Source: Desmodesmus armatus
Lineage: Eukaryota; Chlorophyta; Chlorophyceae; Sphaeropleales; Scenedesmaceae
DNA: 64,000 nt
Assembly: GCA_007449985.2 (NCBI GenBank)
Contig: VIIQ02000592.1
Span: 976,493-1,040,492, forward strand
Reading direction: 5' to 3'
The notes beneath the pieces were generated by a model that was not told where the DNA came from, did no database searches, and worked only from the letters and a program-made list of their open reading frames with translations. The position numbers and the translations under genes are program-made. This document shows, piece after piece, positions 1 through 13,166 of the stretch; position 1 is the first letter of the stretch; the number at the start of each line of letters is the position of its first letter.

Positions 1-583
1 TTAGCCACACGAAGGTCAGGCGAAGGTCGGGACTGTACGAGGCCGTTGGCAACGTCAGTTGAACCCCGCTGGCCCCTACTTGGTTTGTTCTCTCAACCGT
101 AGGCATATTTCAGCATCCTGCTCCCAACAGCAGCAGCATAATCTGCGTGGTGATCGCCGTCCAGCCCCTTCTGGTCCCTACACACCAGCTGCACGCCCCT
201 GACTGCACTCTGCAGCGAAAACAGTCACGCTAGGCGCATCAAAGTGTAGCCTACACAAGTTTACCCCGTGGGTGAAGGCATATTGCAGAGGGCGACCGTG
301 CATGTGCAACAACCCTGAGTCCAAGGCTCTCAGCACGCTCGCTGCAGGTAGGCTGAATGGCACCACAGGGGCACAGGCGTGTGCCTTGGACAATCACACA
401 CTGGCGTTGAAATGCACATCCAAGGTGGAACCAGGATGCCAGCATTAGGCAGCACCAGTGGCTGCAGCCATGCTACTGTGTCCAACACAGAGTTGAAGTT
501 ATCCTGGAGGTGTAAGTGCCTCTTACGCACAGTGCACACCCTGACCATGCATGTGTTTGCTCTCCTTGTATGCAGCGTCATTC
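1..583. other. Left-edge region without a supportable gene
   Basis: No reading frame here looks like protein. A possible splice acceptor (tgcag, ending at 575) lies just before the first methionines of the F-box/LRR gene. Part of this stretch may therefore be an intron or 5' leader of that gene. Confidence 0.5.
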
Positions 584-2496
584 ATGATGGAGAGTGAACA
601 CCCAGCTACGCCCCTTGTGGAGCTGACAACCTCCTACACAATGCCCTTGACAGACCTGCCAGAACCCTGCCTGCTGGCGGTGCTGCAGTGCTTGGCAGAC
701 GACATATACACTTGCTACCCCGGGCCGAAAAGCTTGTTCAGTGCTGCCAGGGCGCACAGCAGGCTGCACCAAGCCGCTGTGACAGTGCTGCGCAGCGTGC
801 GAGCATATGTGAAGACCCAGCAACAGATGGATGGGGTCCTGCTCTATCTGGGCAGGTATGCTCGGCACATTGACAGCGTCGACGTCACTGGTCGCTTTCG
901 CAACTACTCCAGGGCAACAGCACGGGTCTTTCTGCGCCAACTGCCCCCCAACCTGCAGCTGACAAGCCTGCAGCTCAGCGAGTTGTGTGTGCTGATGCAG
1001 CCAGAGCGTGGCTTTCCGGGCGTGCTGCAATCCTTGGCATCCCTAAAGCAGCTGCAGCTGTACAGCTGCAGGCTGCTTGATACCGCCAGCCCGCCACTGC
1101 AGCAGCTGCCTGCTGGGCTGGAGAGCCTCAGCATCATCACGCCGCTGGGCAACAGATTGCAGCCTGTGCGGTTTCCTGCTGGCGCATTGCACCAGCTGCA
1201 GTTTCTTACCTTCCTGCAGTTGGGGGCTGTGCCGGTAGAGGGCCCTGATGACTATGAAGATGACTATGAAGATGAGGGTGAAGATGAAGATGACCACACC
1301 CAGCAGCCCCAGCAGCCCCTGCAGCCCCTGCAACCCCTCACTCGGCTGCTTGACCTCCGCCTCGACATAGATCCCGATATAGATGATCCACCCACGTCGC
1401 AGGCATTCGTACTCAAGGACAAGACGTTCCCTGCCAGCTTGATCTCAGGTGCACGTCAGCTGACACGAGGTGTCAAGTTTCCGGCAATGGCCGATTGGAG
1501 ACCACAGTGACCAGCCAGACAGTAATGTCCTCGCCGGCAATACGCAGCTGCAGCACCTCTGCGTTTACAGCTCATACGGTGGTGCACAGCTGCTGTCAGA
1601 CCTTGGATACCTGCAGCAGCTGACACACCTGGAGTTGAGGAACAGCTTCGATTCTGGCGACCTTCCATCCGCTGCTGCTTTCTCAACCCTGACAGCCAGC
1701 AGCAGACTGCAGGAACTTGGGATAAGTGAATGTACGTTGCCGGCGGGTGTCTGGGAGCACGTGCTGCCTGCCGGCAGGGAGCTGCCACACCTGCAGAGGT
1801 TGTACTTGTCAAGTATTAGTCATCCGTCAGGCTGTGCTGCCCCAGCCCCGGCAGGCAGCCTGCTGGTTAACTGCTGCCCTGTCCTGCAAATCCTGGGCCT
1901 GGAATACCTTCAGCACAGCGCAGCACAGCTCAGCACGCTGCAGGGGCTGAGTAAGCTGCACACTCTGTCCTTGAGTGACTATGATAGCCGTAACAGCGAT
2001 GATGGTCGTGCCTTCACAGACCAGACTGTGGAGGCGGTGTGCCAGCTGAGCCAGCTGCAGGAGCTGACGATAAATGGCACATTCAGCGCCGGGGACGGTG
2101 TGCTACAGCAGCTGACACAGCTGAAGCAGCTGACCCACCTGAGCATTTCAGGCGAGATGGGCTACGGGAGTGGCTATAGGAGTGTCCAAATTGATGAGGT
2201 GAGGTGGATTCTGGAATGTGAAGCACCAAGTAGTTGCTTGCTTGCCTTTCTGCTTTACCCGAACGGGTCTGCATCATGCCGTTACTGCTTCTGAGGTGCC
2301 AAAGCTAAGGTGCATTTACTGCATGTGGTGGCGTGTGTGTACAATGGCGTTGGTCCCTTGCGACCCAGAACAAGGCTGAGCATCAACATGCTGTGGCTTG
2401 CAGGGTCATGATAACGAGCCTGTGTGGCGCCAGCTGCTCCGGCTGCACCTTGACCACAGCAACCCTGACGTGGCAGTAGGTGCCCACAGCAAGTGA
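584..2496 (+). CDS. F-box-like leucine-rich-repeat protein
   Basis: Probable substrate-recognition or scaffold protein of the F-box/LRR type; partner unknown. After a short leader comes an F-box-like segment (LPEPCLLAVLQCL, then SLFSAARAHSRLHQAAV). It is followed by about 20 irregular leucine-rich repeats (LTSLQLSEL, LKQLQLYSC, LTHLELRN, LTHLSISG). An acidic Asp/Glu insert sits between repeats near 1240-1295. I place exons at 584-1451, about 1499-2198 and 2404-2496. The last join is clean: GT donor after 2198, AG before 2404, phase 0, stop TGA at 2494-2496. Between 1451 and 1499 the frame changes, and a roughly 47-base intron with a weak acceptor or an indel would explain it. An ATG at 551 is in frame, but 584/587 lie just after a possible acceptor and fit better. 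This repeat style is abundant, from memory, in Tetradesmus-like algae. Function is inferred from architecture only. Confidence 0.72.
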
Positions 2497-3727
2497 CGGT
2501 GAGCCCAGCATTGCTTGACTGTCACAGGTTTGAGTTGTGACCTTGGACAGCAGTGCAAAACGCATGGGATGTGTGGAAGAATATACATATTTACGCAATC
2601 CTTGCAGCCTTCTTAGACTGCACAAACCGTGAGGGTGGGCTGGGCTGGTGTGGCCCAGCATATCTGCATCAGCATGTGAAAACTGCAAACTCTGGCTTCC
2701 CAAGCTGCAAAAGCGGCCTTGTGTTCTGCCTGCTGCTCATTGTGCGCTGCTGTGCTCACACAGCACCGTGCTTGAATGGTGATGGTTGCCAACCAACAGC
2801 CATGTCTCCTGCCCCTGCACCCTTCTGCTCCCCCTGGTGCCCGCCCTAGGTTTCCATGATGGGACTCAGTCCTGCCGGGCAGTCTGCCTACTGCAGGCAC
2901 CACATGACCAACAAGGCAGCCCAGCAGCAGCAGCCTGATGTTTTGTCATCTGTAGAGCAGCTATGGCATGTTGGGAGCAGGGGACAGAATGAGGTGGTGC
3001 TCCGTAGGCTGTGACTGCTACACACGTGTTTATTTGTGGTTGCTGTGTAGTTTTACTGCTGGGTATGCTGTAACCTGGCATTCTGCCTGGACACTGTAAA
3101 TAGCTTGTCCACCGTGGACCGTGACGGTGCTTGAGCTGGTAGCGGGGGGTGGGGGTGAATTTGCCGTGTACTCAGATCGACCAGCAGCAGCATGCTTAGC
3201 GTCCCAACATAGGTTGTGTGTGTACCAGGCAGCCGGAGTATCAATAGCCCACCCAGTGACTGGGGTACTGATATTGCGTGCCCTGGGTTGCATGGGATGA
3301 CATGACATGGTTACAACTGTACAGAGCAAGGAACGGCATAAGTGCCACAAACTTTGTGGCATCAACGGCCCAACCACACACCAGTCGTCCTTGATGAGAT
3401 TACACGCACCCCGCTGCTGTTCAGCTTGAGTGGCAGACACAAAACCGTTGAGCACGCCACACCCACATCACGCAACCCAGGCCAAGTATTGAAGATTTTG
3501 TCAAACCCATGCACCGCGACTGGAACACAGGTTGACCGTCAACACCAGGAGGCCTGGTGCTGTGAAAACCGAGCAAGTGCACACTGTGGAGTCCTCGTGC
3601 ACCGCATTCTCTCAGCCAATGAAACACAGGTTGACCGTCACCACTGGTGACAGCAAGGCCTGGCAGGCCCGGGCCAAGGCTTGCTGTCACAGCAATGGTT
3701 GAACCACAACCAAGTGCACAAGCCTCC
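2497..3727. other. Convergent intergenic region with a small direct repeat
   Basis: No convincing gene lies between two LRR genes whose 3' ends face each other. A 17-base direct repeat (acacaggttgaccgtca) occurs near 3524 and 3623, about 98 bases apart. The region probably holds both 3' UTRs. Confidence 0.5.
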
Positions 3728-5859
3728 TCAGCAGCCGGCCGTCTTTTTGTTGGCTGCCTGCAGCAGTGTGCTTGTGCTGTCCACAAAGCAGCGTGGAAGA
3801 GTGCCGCCATATTCTGTTGTCAGCACACCGCTGGGTTCTGCCAAGTCCAGGGCCTTGAGGCCTTTCAGCCTGCTGAGCACTGCTGCAAACTGACTGACAG
3901 GAGCGTCCACACAGCAGCCATCGAACACGAGCCTGTAGACAGTGCAGCACTCACATGTTAGACACACGGCCTGCAAATGGAATTTGCTTGCTCAACATGC
4001 CCAATAGTCAGCACGCCTACTGGTACAGCTGTTCAGCAATCCCAAAAAGGATTTGACTGAGGAGGCCTCCCTGAAGTGGCCCACTGGCATTGGATTGTTG
4101 CAACCCACCGTGTCAAACCGTGAAGGTTACCCAGCTGGTTGAGCGCTGCCTTAGACATGAAGGGAGGCTCTGAGCTACTCTGTGCCGTGTAGCCCCTGAA
4201 GCAGCAGCAGCAGCAGCCAGCACAACCGGTTTGTGATATGTTACAGTCCTGGCCATGTGCGTGCTTTCATCCCTGCAGCTGCATGGTGACATACTGTTAC
4301 AGCCTAGTACAATGCTGTAACAAGTGCAGGCGGTGCTGCATGCTATAGCCATGCGCATGCACTTGCCGCAAGTCTTGCCAGCACCCCCAAAAGCTTCACC
4401 TGGGCAGACGGCAGCCAATGAACCGAAGCTCCACCACAGGCAGAAAACCCCAGCCGCCCAAAGCCTGGTCCAGCAGCAGGGAGCCTGAGTTGCGGTTGCT
4501 GGGCCACAAGCTGTAGCCGACGCACACAGCCTGCAGTGACGGGCACTGCTTGCTGATCATCTGCAGAGCGGCCGCACTGGCTGTGGACTTGGTGAGTTCC
4601 AGGCTGCACAGCTGTGGTGGTAGACAGGAGATATGCGCCTCAGCACATAGGTCTGGGACTGACAGGTGGGTGAGGTGCTGCAGGCAGGCTAGGCTCATGT
4701 ACTTGGGTGATAGCAGCTGGCTGCTACTGTGGGTTGTGCTGAGGGCGCGTATGCGCAGGGTGGGGTTGAGGGCTGCTGTGGCTGCAAGCGCCCCTGACAG
4801 AGCTTTGTCAGCTGCTGCTTCGTCTTCACTGCAGCAGCACACCCTGACGCCAACCTCAAGCGTTGCCAGCAGAGCTGCATGCTGCTGCAGCCATAGGGAC
4901 AGGGACACCACGGATTCTGTGCTGCATGAGGTGAAGCAGAGGTGCAGACGGCCTGCCAGCGCTGTGGCGACGCGCGCTGACATGGCTTTGCTGGTCATGT
5001 GCAGCTTGGCGACCACCTGAGGGTCATGCATGGCTGTGTTGCGCAGCAGGACATCAAGCAGGTCGGGCTGGCGGGGGGTTTTGGGTGCTGCGCCGCCGCC
5101 TGATGATGTGTTGGGGGTGCGTGGGCCTGAGACCTGGTACGAAAGCACATTGCAGGACAGGCATGAACACAACACTTCAACAGTCAATACAGTGAGATTG
5201 CACCAGCAAGTTGTGTAGTGCAGGAGGCACCGGTACAGCTGACTGATGGCACCTGAAGCCTGTGGCTTGATCCAAGGTGCACAGCAGGAGAATTGCACCA
5301 GTCACAATGGGCATGATGTTGGCACCTGAACACTGATCAGGCATCAACCGGCAGATGCCAGCACACCTGCCGGTCACCTTGGACCAAAGGGCGCAACGAT
5401 GCAGGCTCCTGCGCACCTACCCTGGAGATGCTGTTGAGCAGCAGGGAGTTGAGGTGCTGAACAATGCTGCGAGGGTGCGCCGCTGGGCCAGCGCCAAGTT
5501 TCGTCGTCCAGATGGCGAGGATCCTGGAAGCTTGCTTGGTGCACACGAGTGGGCTGCACAGCATCCAGCTGTCCTCAATCCTGAAGCTGGGTGACAGACT
5601 TGTGGTGGAAGAACGGCTGGCAGCTGGGTCGAAAACTTCTGCAATGCCACCGTAGCTGGAGGGTGGCAGACCGTCAGGGATGCCGTCAGCTGCTACTGTC
5701 CGCTCCTTCACAATGGGCCAGATGTCGCTGTGCAGGACACGTATGTCCAGCTTGTGCTGCAGCAGCATGTGGCACTCCTTGTGTGTGTACAGCGCTGGTG
5801 CTTCACCTCGCCTGCGCCTGTCTGCTGCTCCTAGGAGGCTGCGCCATTCATGCAACCAC
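3728..5859 (-). CDS. LRR protein with an unrecognised N-terminal exon
   Basis: Three exons join in phase on the minus strand: 5859-5421, 5135-4400 and 3932-3728. Exon one starts after ctgcag, enters in phase 2 and ends in phase 0 at a GTAGGT donor. Exon two starts after accag in phase 0 and ends in phase 2 at GTGAAG. Exon three begins after ctacag and restores the frame. The second exon has a possible F-box-like region (LLDVLLRNTAMHDPQVVAKL), then leucine-rich repeats (LQHLTHLSVPDL, LCSLELTKS, VVELRFIGCRL). The third adds LVFDGCCVD and LKGLKALDLAEP. The first exon (146 residues, including HKLDIRVLHSDIW and IAEVFDPAAS) is not a family I recognise. Because it enters in phase 2, at least one upstream exon is missing from this model. 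The first exon could belong to a separate gene. Confidence 0.55.
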
Positions 5860-7246
5860 CTGCAGGACAGGAGAGCAGCAGGCCAGCACAATTGTCCATG
5901 AGGGGTTCAGCTGCGTGTTGGCACATTGTTTCTGGTGGTCAGAAGGCATCCCTCCAGCTGCAAATCATTCTTGCTAATGATTACCTGAAGGATGATGCAG
6001 GTCCAGTCAGGCAATGGGCAACTTTGTCGTACTGCGTGGGTTGCCTGCGGCAGCAGCAGTGCAGACATATGATGGCATGGCTGTGTGGCCATGGCAGAGG
6101 ACCAGGGGTGAAAGCTGGGAATAACGTGTCACCTGAAAGGCCCTCCACACAGGACACATCTCATGCTGTGGCATGCCACCTGGCCCTTTGCAACTGGACT
6201 CTGCTGTTGGCTGGCCCAGCTGCTGTTGTGCGAGCAAGAAGCCATGTCGAGGTCCAGTCCTCAGTGGAAGCTGTACATGCGTTTTCCTTTTGATCAGTCG
6301 AGTTCAACGTAGTCCTGTCGATGCTCAGGTCATGCAAAGGCAATCGGCAACCATTGCAGTTGGTCACGCGTCTGCTGCTGCTCAGTAAGCGTAGTTGCGG
6401 TTACTGTCGGTGTGATGTTTAACAGCATTACAGGAGGAAACCTGAGAGTAGGATGGCTGATTGAGGCTGGCTGATGCTCACAGTCAAACTCACTGCTAAA
6501 CCCTCCTAGTGAGATGGGTATTGTTTGCATGTGTCGTCATGGCAGTGCCCCCCTGCAAGCTTCTGGAAGTCTTGGATCCTGTGGCACACAAGCAGTGAGT
6601 GCAACCACAGCGATGACTGATTGTGACTGTCATTTAGTCATCTTGACGTGCTTGGGCTAGGCTGCTCCACAACGACTAACCATGACGGCGCAGACTGCTT
6701 CAAACACAGCCCTTCTGCACAGCATACAGGATCACTCCAAGCGCCATTGAGGGCAAGGATTGCTGTGTCCAGTCGGGCTGAGAGGGCGGGGTGGGAAGTG
6801 GGGAGGGGGGGGCGGGTGTCTTTGGACAGCAGGCACGAGGCACGACCAGCAAATCCCCAGGAATTGCACAGCAGAGGCCACAAACCCCAGTAACATTAAA
6901 ATTGAGCACTTTCAGCCTTGAACAGCTGAGAATGTGGTGGCATGTCGCCACACTTGGGGGGCATGCAACACACAGCCACAGTGAACTGTTGTCCCAGACA
7001 AACAACCATCACTTTGCAGGCTAAACAGCAGGCCTCCACACCGGCCCACACTACAACAACATGCATCCTGCCATGCATCCTGCCATAATTAATACAGCAC
7101 ACTGCGCTGATGTGCAGACAGTCTCTGTCCCTCCAGCCTGGCTGACCCTGGCAGAAATTGACCACCCGATGCGAAACCCCACGTGCAGGGCAGCTGCGTC
7201 CCAGTTGGGCTTGCAAACCACAGCCGTCCAACAGCCCCTGTGCTAT
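5860..7246. other. Intergenic region, no gene recognised
   Basis: No frame shows a known motif. The missing 5' exon or exons of the minus-strand LRR gene, and the 3' UTR of the ChAPs gene, should lie here. A short G-rich stretch is at about 6783-6818. Confidence 0.45.
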
Positions 7247-10200
7247 TTAGCGCCGCCGCAGCTGCCGTGCTGCAAGTGCTGGCTGCACCTGAACCCCCTG
7301 CCAGCGCTGCCACTCATCCAGCACTGCCAACAGCATCGCCTGCGCTGCAGGGCCCACGTCCGCTACGACACGCCGCACATCGTCCGCACTGCTGCCATCT
7401 GCCACCAAACCCAGCGCCCACGCAACCTCCGCCAGAGGCATCCCCATCAGCACAAGCCCCCACTGCCTGCCGCTGCCGCGCTGGCACTGCTGTGTGCGCT
7501 GCTGCCCTGCTCCGCCGCCTGCCCGCTGCCGCCCCCTGCCTGCGGCTGTCCTGCACGCTGCTGGAGCCAGCCCAGGATCTGGGCAGCACACAGCGCTGTG
7601 TTGCCGGTGCTGTCTGCCTCTGCCTCGAGCCGCATGAGGGCCAGGTAGGAGGTGAGGTTGAAGGACAGCTTCACAGAGGCCCTGTAGGCTGAGCGGGCAT
7701 CCAAAGAGTGGCCCAGCCGCTCTGCTAAGGCGCCACGCCGCATCCAGTCGGCAGAGGTGAGCACGGGCGCCTCAAACGCCCCGCCATCACTCACGTTAGG
7801 CACTGTGGCAGGGGAGGTGGCTGCAGATGTTGCTGATGTGGGGGAGCCGTCGATCGTTGAAGGAGCCAAGCCCAGCACAAGCTCTGCAGCGGTGCCACCT
7901 GCACGATACATGGGCAGAGGCAGGCCACAGCCAGCATTGAGCAACCCAGGGATGCAGCCAGAGGCTAGGCTGGTGCAAGGCAGCAAAATCAAGCGGCTGT
8001 GGCGGCAGGCACTGAGGCCACACAAAGCAAAGCGTCTCAGCGCCACTCTGCTACAGGACAGCAACAAGTCAACCTTCTGCTTGCCACCCCACAGCTCCAC
8101 TCCTGCTCTACACACAGCACAGCACAGCATCCCGGCCTCGACATGCCACCCTCACCTCGCGTCTCCCGCAGCGTCTGGTCCACCACCTTCCACTCCATAT
8201 GCGCCTGCAGGTCGTGCCACAGCGCCACAATCAGCTCGTCCAGCCAGCGCACACACAGCCGCCGACCACCAGCACCCGGACTGCCCACGCCATCCACCCC
8301 TCCCCAGCCAGCCTGCGCAGAGGCGTCATCATGCACCCAGCCCTTGCACAGGCCCTCCCTGTCGGCCTCAAGGCTGCGGTTGGCTGCCTCCCCTGCCAGC
8401 GACAGCCGCCGGGAGCCCCGCGTGCTGAGGCCGCCGCTGCCAGCGCTGTGCAGGCCAATGCCTCCATTGATTGACACCTGGCCCTGCTGCTGGCGCAAGG
8501 AGCTTGTGCGCGGCAGGCTCGCACTGCTGCTGGTCCCTTGGAGGGGCCCAGCAGAGGCGTTGCTGGTAGTGCGGTTGAGAAGGCTGGCGGTACGGTCTAA
8601 GCCTTCGCCCAGCGGCTGCTGCTGCCTGCTGCTGGCGCCCGCGCCAGCCTGGCACCCCTGCCTGCTGCTGCTGCTGCTGGCGCGAGCTGCAGACCACCTT
8701 GCCCGCCAGCTGCTGCTGGTGCTGGAGCTGCTGCAAATGTCTCTGCAGCAGCCGGAGGAGCCCTGGCACTGCAGGAAGCTGCGCATGCTGCAGCAGTACT
8801 GCCGTGCTGGCACAGCAACCGCGGCAGCAGCAGTGATGACTGCATCATCCTGACCTACCCCTGCATCCAGCCAGCACTCCTCCTCCACTTGCTCACCAAG
8901 CGGCCTGGTCCTAATGCGGGGCAGCCCTGCAGCAGCAGCGGACAGCCCATCATCGCTGTCACCGCTGCTGGTGCTCCTCGTGCTGGCAGGCAACCCCCCT
9001 GGCACTGTACCAGCTGCTGCTGCCGCTGCCGACGGCTCCGCGCTGCTGCTGCCGCCGCCTCCAAACACCTTGGCCCAGAGCTCTGGCGTGACGCCAGTCG
9101 AGGCCGGGACCCGCAGTGACGCCACCTTGCTAGCCGTGGCATACTTGGACAGGTCCTCGACCTCATTTGGGGCCAAGTTGCGAGGCACCCCACAGCCCAC
9201 AGGGGCCACGGAGCGTGAGGAGTGCGGTCGGCCGCTGCTGTTGGAGCTGCTGCGTGGCGCTGACTTCTTCCCCAACAGCAGCACCCGCCCAGCCATGGAG
9301 CGCTGGCCTGCGCCAGGGGACCCTTGCGCCTTGGGCGCCGAGCCTGCTGCTGCTGCTGCACTGCCTGCACTACCTGGTGACGCTACCTTGTCGGCTGGGG
9401 GGAGTACCAGCTGCTGCTGCTGCAGCTGTTCGCCAGGTACCTTGACACTGAGCTGGCTGAACGGCAGCGGCCCACCTCCAGCGGAGGTTGATGCACGCCC
9501 ACTGCCTGCGCTGCCCCCGCCGCTGCTAGGTGCTGCTAGGGGCTTCGACAGCTCCTCCTGCAGCCGGCTAGCATAGTAGGACTGCGGACTGCCCCCACCC
9601 CTGTGACTGGCACCACCACCGGCACTGCTGAGCCTGCCCCTGCTGGCTGGCGGAGACGGACCCACACTGCCAGGCCCAGCAAGGATTGCGAGGCTTCCTG
9701 CACCAGCAGCAGCAGGGGTACCACCCCCACCCCCACCCCCAGAGGTCCTACCCCCTCCTGAGGATTTTGCAGGAGGGCTGGAGCTGCTGGTGGGGACAGA
9801 GGAGGGGACCATCCCTACTGGTGGGCTGCTGTGCGGCGGTGTGCTGGCAGGCGTGTCTGCCGACAAGCCCAGCTGCTCCAGCTTGCGCAGCAGCGCTGCC
9901 TGCTGCGCTGCCTGAAGCGCTGCCAGCTGCTGCCGCGGGCTGTCATGCGGCTGTCCTGCAGGCGTGATCTCGCTGCTGACGCTGTGCTTTGTGCTGAGGC
10001 TGCTGTTGAGGAGGTTGTTGCCCCCGTAGCTATTGTGTGCTGGGCTCTGGGCGACCTCATGCTGCATGAGGAACACGCGTGAGCGCACTTCCAGGAATTG
10101 GTCCCAGCTGATCTCCTTCACTATCGCCTAGAAAGGCAGCAACGACAACAGCAACAGCGACAGAAGCAGCAGCAACGGCAGCAGCCATGGAGCATGAGTA

Positions 10201-13166
10201 TTGCTGCGAGCGTTTCAAGCGGCACCTAGCGGGCTGTTACTGTCATATGCGCAGATGATGTTGCCTGCAGCGTCACAAACAACAGCCCAAGGGCGGACCA
10301 GGTGCAGGTGCTTCTGTCCTGCAGTTGTGCGCACTCCATGCGCAGCGCATGCGCTGGCTGCACAACTTCTGTCCAGTCTCCCTGCTACAGCACATACACC
10401 CAAGGAAGCTTCTGCCTCACCTGCAGCAGATTGTACACTGCCGTCAGCACGCTGCGCGTGACACGGTTGGGGCACACGTCCGACTGGAATGCCGTCCCCA
10501 GTGGCTCCTTGTTGACCAGGATGGAGCCAGGCAGGTAGGCCAGCAGCCGGCTGCCGTCCAGGGAGGCCTCCTCCAACGCACACCAGCGTGCTGCCTCCAG
10601 CTCGCCGTCATACAGGTGCACCTGCAAGCCAGGGTAGAAGACACGGACAACCCGGGGGCTCTGTTGTCATCCATCTGCTGAGACAGCGACAGCCAAAGAC
10701 GGAAGGGGAGCCAGGCCTGTACTGACCAGTGTGTGACTGCCATTCAACTAAAAAAACCTCCTCAGGAGTAGTGAACAGGAGAAACTAAGTGGCTTGAAGA
10801 CACACCAGACTAGACTTGATTTTTTGTGGGCATAGCGGTAACCACACAGGCAGTGGCCGCCCTTCAGTATAACACACTGACTTGCATGCCACACTCCATG
10901 TTCCACTGGTGCTCATGTGTGAGACTCCTTTGCTTGCTCCCCCAACCACACAACAGGATTGCCAGCACCACCCACCTGCGGCTGCGTGGTGGCCTTGGGT
11001 GCCGGAGGCGGGACGACATGCAGCAGCTCCACCTCCGCAGAGGGCAGAGGTGGCGTGGGCACCACATTGAGTGCCACAAGCGCTGCTGCATACTGCCGGT
11101 CCGTCACAAAGCACTTGGCCAGCAGCAGCCACGCAGGCCTGCAGCGCGGAGATGCTGCGAGAGCACGTCGCGCTAGGCTGGCAGCTGCTTCGGACTCCCC
11201 CTGCTCCAGAAGCTCATGTCCTAGGCCAACCATAGTTGCTGGGACCAAGGCATGAGAGGCGTGTGGGGTGATGCTGCTGACGGGGCGGGCCAGCAGCTCT
11301 GAGAGTGAGGGGCCGCCAGCACCTGCACGCAGTCAGTCAGAAAGAAACACAGGCATGTTATCGTTGTGACTGCCACCTAGAAAACCGCTGCAGCTGCTGG
11401 CTGCTGTTGATGCAGCTCCAAGATGCATGATCCTGGTCCCGCCTTATCAAAGCTGGCTGTAATGGTGCATGATGGAGCCACAACATGGTCAGGGGTTACT
11501 CAGACGCTTTCCAACAACTCCCGAGTGCGGTAGGCCTACGCCTTGTGATCTTTTAAGGACGTAGAGCGCCTGCGCTTCCCTGTCGAGGCCTGACCTGGCG
11601 GCCACCACCTGCGGGCGTCCCTCCCCACACATGCTTTCCTTGAAGTTTATGTCGGGAAGCCCTCTGCCACAACGTACACGGCATCCTGCGTTCTCACAAT
11701 ACAGCTGGACTGTCCTGCTGTGTCGAGATGGCTGGATGGAGCCAGCCATGTCACCACAGCAAGACGATCCAGCCGTGTCGTGAGAATGCAGGAGGCCTCG
11801 TACCTTGTGTCGACACATGCAACTACTGTGTCAACACATGACTCATGTGTTGTTCGGCTGAGCCCAACCCTACCTGGTGCCAGGCCTTGTGCTCGCTCAG
11901 CCGCAGAGAGCAGCAGTGCTGCAGGGCTGTACACCTGCATCAGCTCCCTGAAGAAGTCTGCTGCCGCCTGCCAGCGCTGCCGCCGCCGGAAGTGCTGCCA
12001 CAGTGCTCCCAGCACAGGGTCCATGTGATCAGCAGCAACGCCAAAGCCCTGCGCATGTGACAGTGCCGCAAGACAGTGCAGCAGGAAAAGAGAGCAGGGC
12101 GATGCAGCAGAATCAAGTTTGCGTGGGCTCAAAGTGTCGATGTTGGTCAACCCAAAATGCCTACCCCAGCAGCAGCAACACAAGGAACCAATAACGAGAT
12201 GCACGACTTGGCAGCCAGAGACGGCAAGAACCAGTGCCGGAAGCGTTATGCCACCTTCGAGCATGATTTATAACGAGAGCATCCCTTCATCAGGACTCAG
12301 CACGGCTGGGCAGCTTGCGTCCTGCAGGTGTTGACTCACCATGTCCTCGCTGATGTCCTGCAAGCCTGCTGGCAGTGCTCCTGTGCTGTACAGGTCCAGC
12401 ACAGCGTTCAGCAGAGACGCCTCAGAGGCAGCAGTGGCACACGGATCATAGGCGATGATGCTGCCGCCATTCAGACGCATCTCTGGGTCGTATAAGATTG
12501 CGCGCACAAAGGCAGACACCTGCAACGGAGACGCAGGCAACATGGCTGTCAACCAACAAGGCGCCACTGCACAGGATTTTCATCAGCACAAACAGCTTGG
12601 CTTGACCAACAACAGCACCACAGCTGCTTGCCTAGGCATTGACGGCAGCTCAACTCCTTGCATCCCTTGCTGGCAAAAAGGGCTGATGGGTCCTGGTGCC
12701 GCACCTGTGCCTGCTGCCATATCTGGGGTGTGGCATCGTGAAGCTGCCCTGCTGCGTCGACTGCTCCGACCACCACCCCTCCTGGCACACACAGCTCGCA
12801 GCGCACGTCCATGCGGCTGATTGCATCATAGCAGCAGTAGAAGCCGCGCTCAATGACGTACTCTGGAGACATCCAGAGCCCCTGGAGCATGCTGCGGTGC
12901 TCGACCTTGGCATTGAGCAGGGCAAAGTATGCTGCCACTGCTGCGCTGGATGACACATCCCTGCCTAGCAAAAAGTGGTAGTAGCCCTGTGATTCGCCGC
13001 TGCTGCCAAACAGGCCACTCCGCTTGGGGCACTTCTGCAGGTGGCACAGGTCTGGCGGTCCCAGGCCTGGCGTGGTTGCCAGCACAGCAATGGCTTCATC
13101 ACGGGCGACGATGGAGTCGCCAAAGTCTGCTTCTATGTGCTCTGGCAGCCCACGCAGGGACTCCAT
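7247..13166 (-). CDS. ChAPs-family (Chs5p-Arf1p-binding, exomer-type) TPR protein
   Basis: ChAPs proteins (yeast BCH1/BUD7/CHS6) are TPR adaptors that with Arf1 carry selected cargo from the trans-Golgi to the plasma membrane. Exons on the minus strand: 13166-12705, 12519-12340, 12048-11874, 11322-10976, 10621-10421, 10127-8156, then 7898 to the stop. Phases agree through exon seven. Family motifs appear in order: GLGPPDLCH, GYYHFLLGRDVSSS, MDVRCELCVPG, AFVRAILYDPEMR, a TPR block (ARRALAASPRCRPAWLLLAK), ISWDQFLEVRSRVFLM, RRLCVRWLDELIVALWHDL and LTSADWMRRGALAERLG. About 500 residues of Ser/Gly/Ala-rich sequence separate RSRVFLM from RRLCVRW, where fungal members have a short loop. The C-terminus (ADDVRRVVADVGPAAQAM) is in another frame from about 7590, so one more short intron or an indel lies near 7450-7620; otherwise the ORF stops at 7447. 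ATG 13166 follows an in-frame GTG. No Chs5-type partner is visible. Confidence 0.85.
11667..11813. repeat. Fold-back element in a ChAPs intron
   Basis: The left arm (about 11667-11738) and the reverse complement of the right arm (about 11740-11813) match over roughly 72 bases with scattered mismatches. For example gcatcctgcgttctcac on the left pairs with gcctcctgcattctcac read from the right. There is almost no loop. It lies in the intron between exons 11322-10976 and 12048-11874. A separate perfect 10-base stem (caacacatga / tcatgtgttg, one-base spacer) follows at 11832-11852. It resembles a MITE-like fold-back insertion; no coding capacity. Confidence 0.65.
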
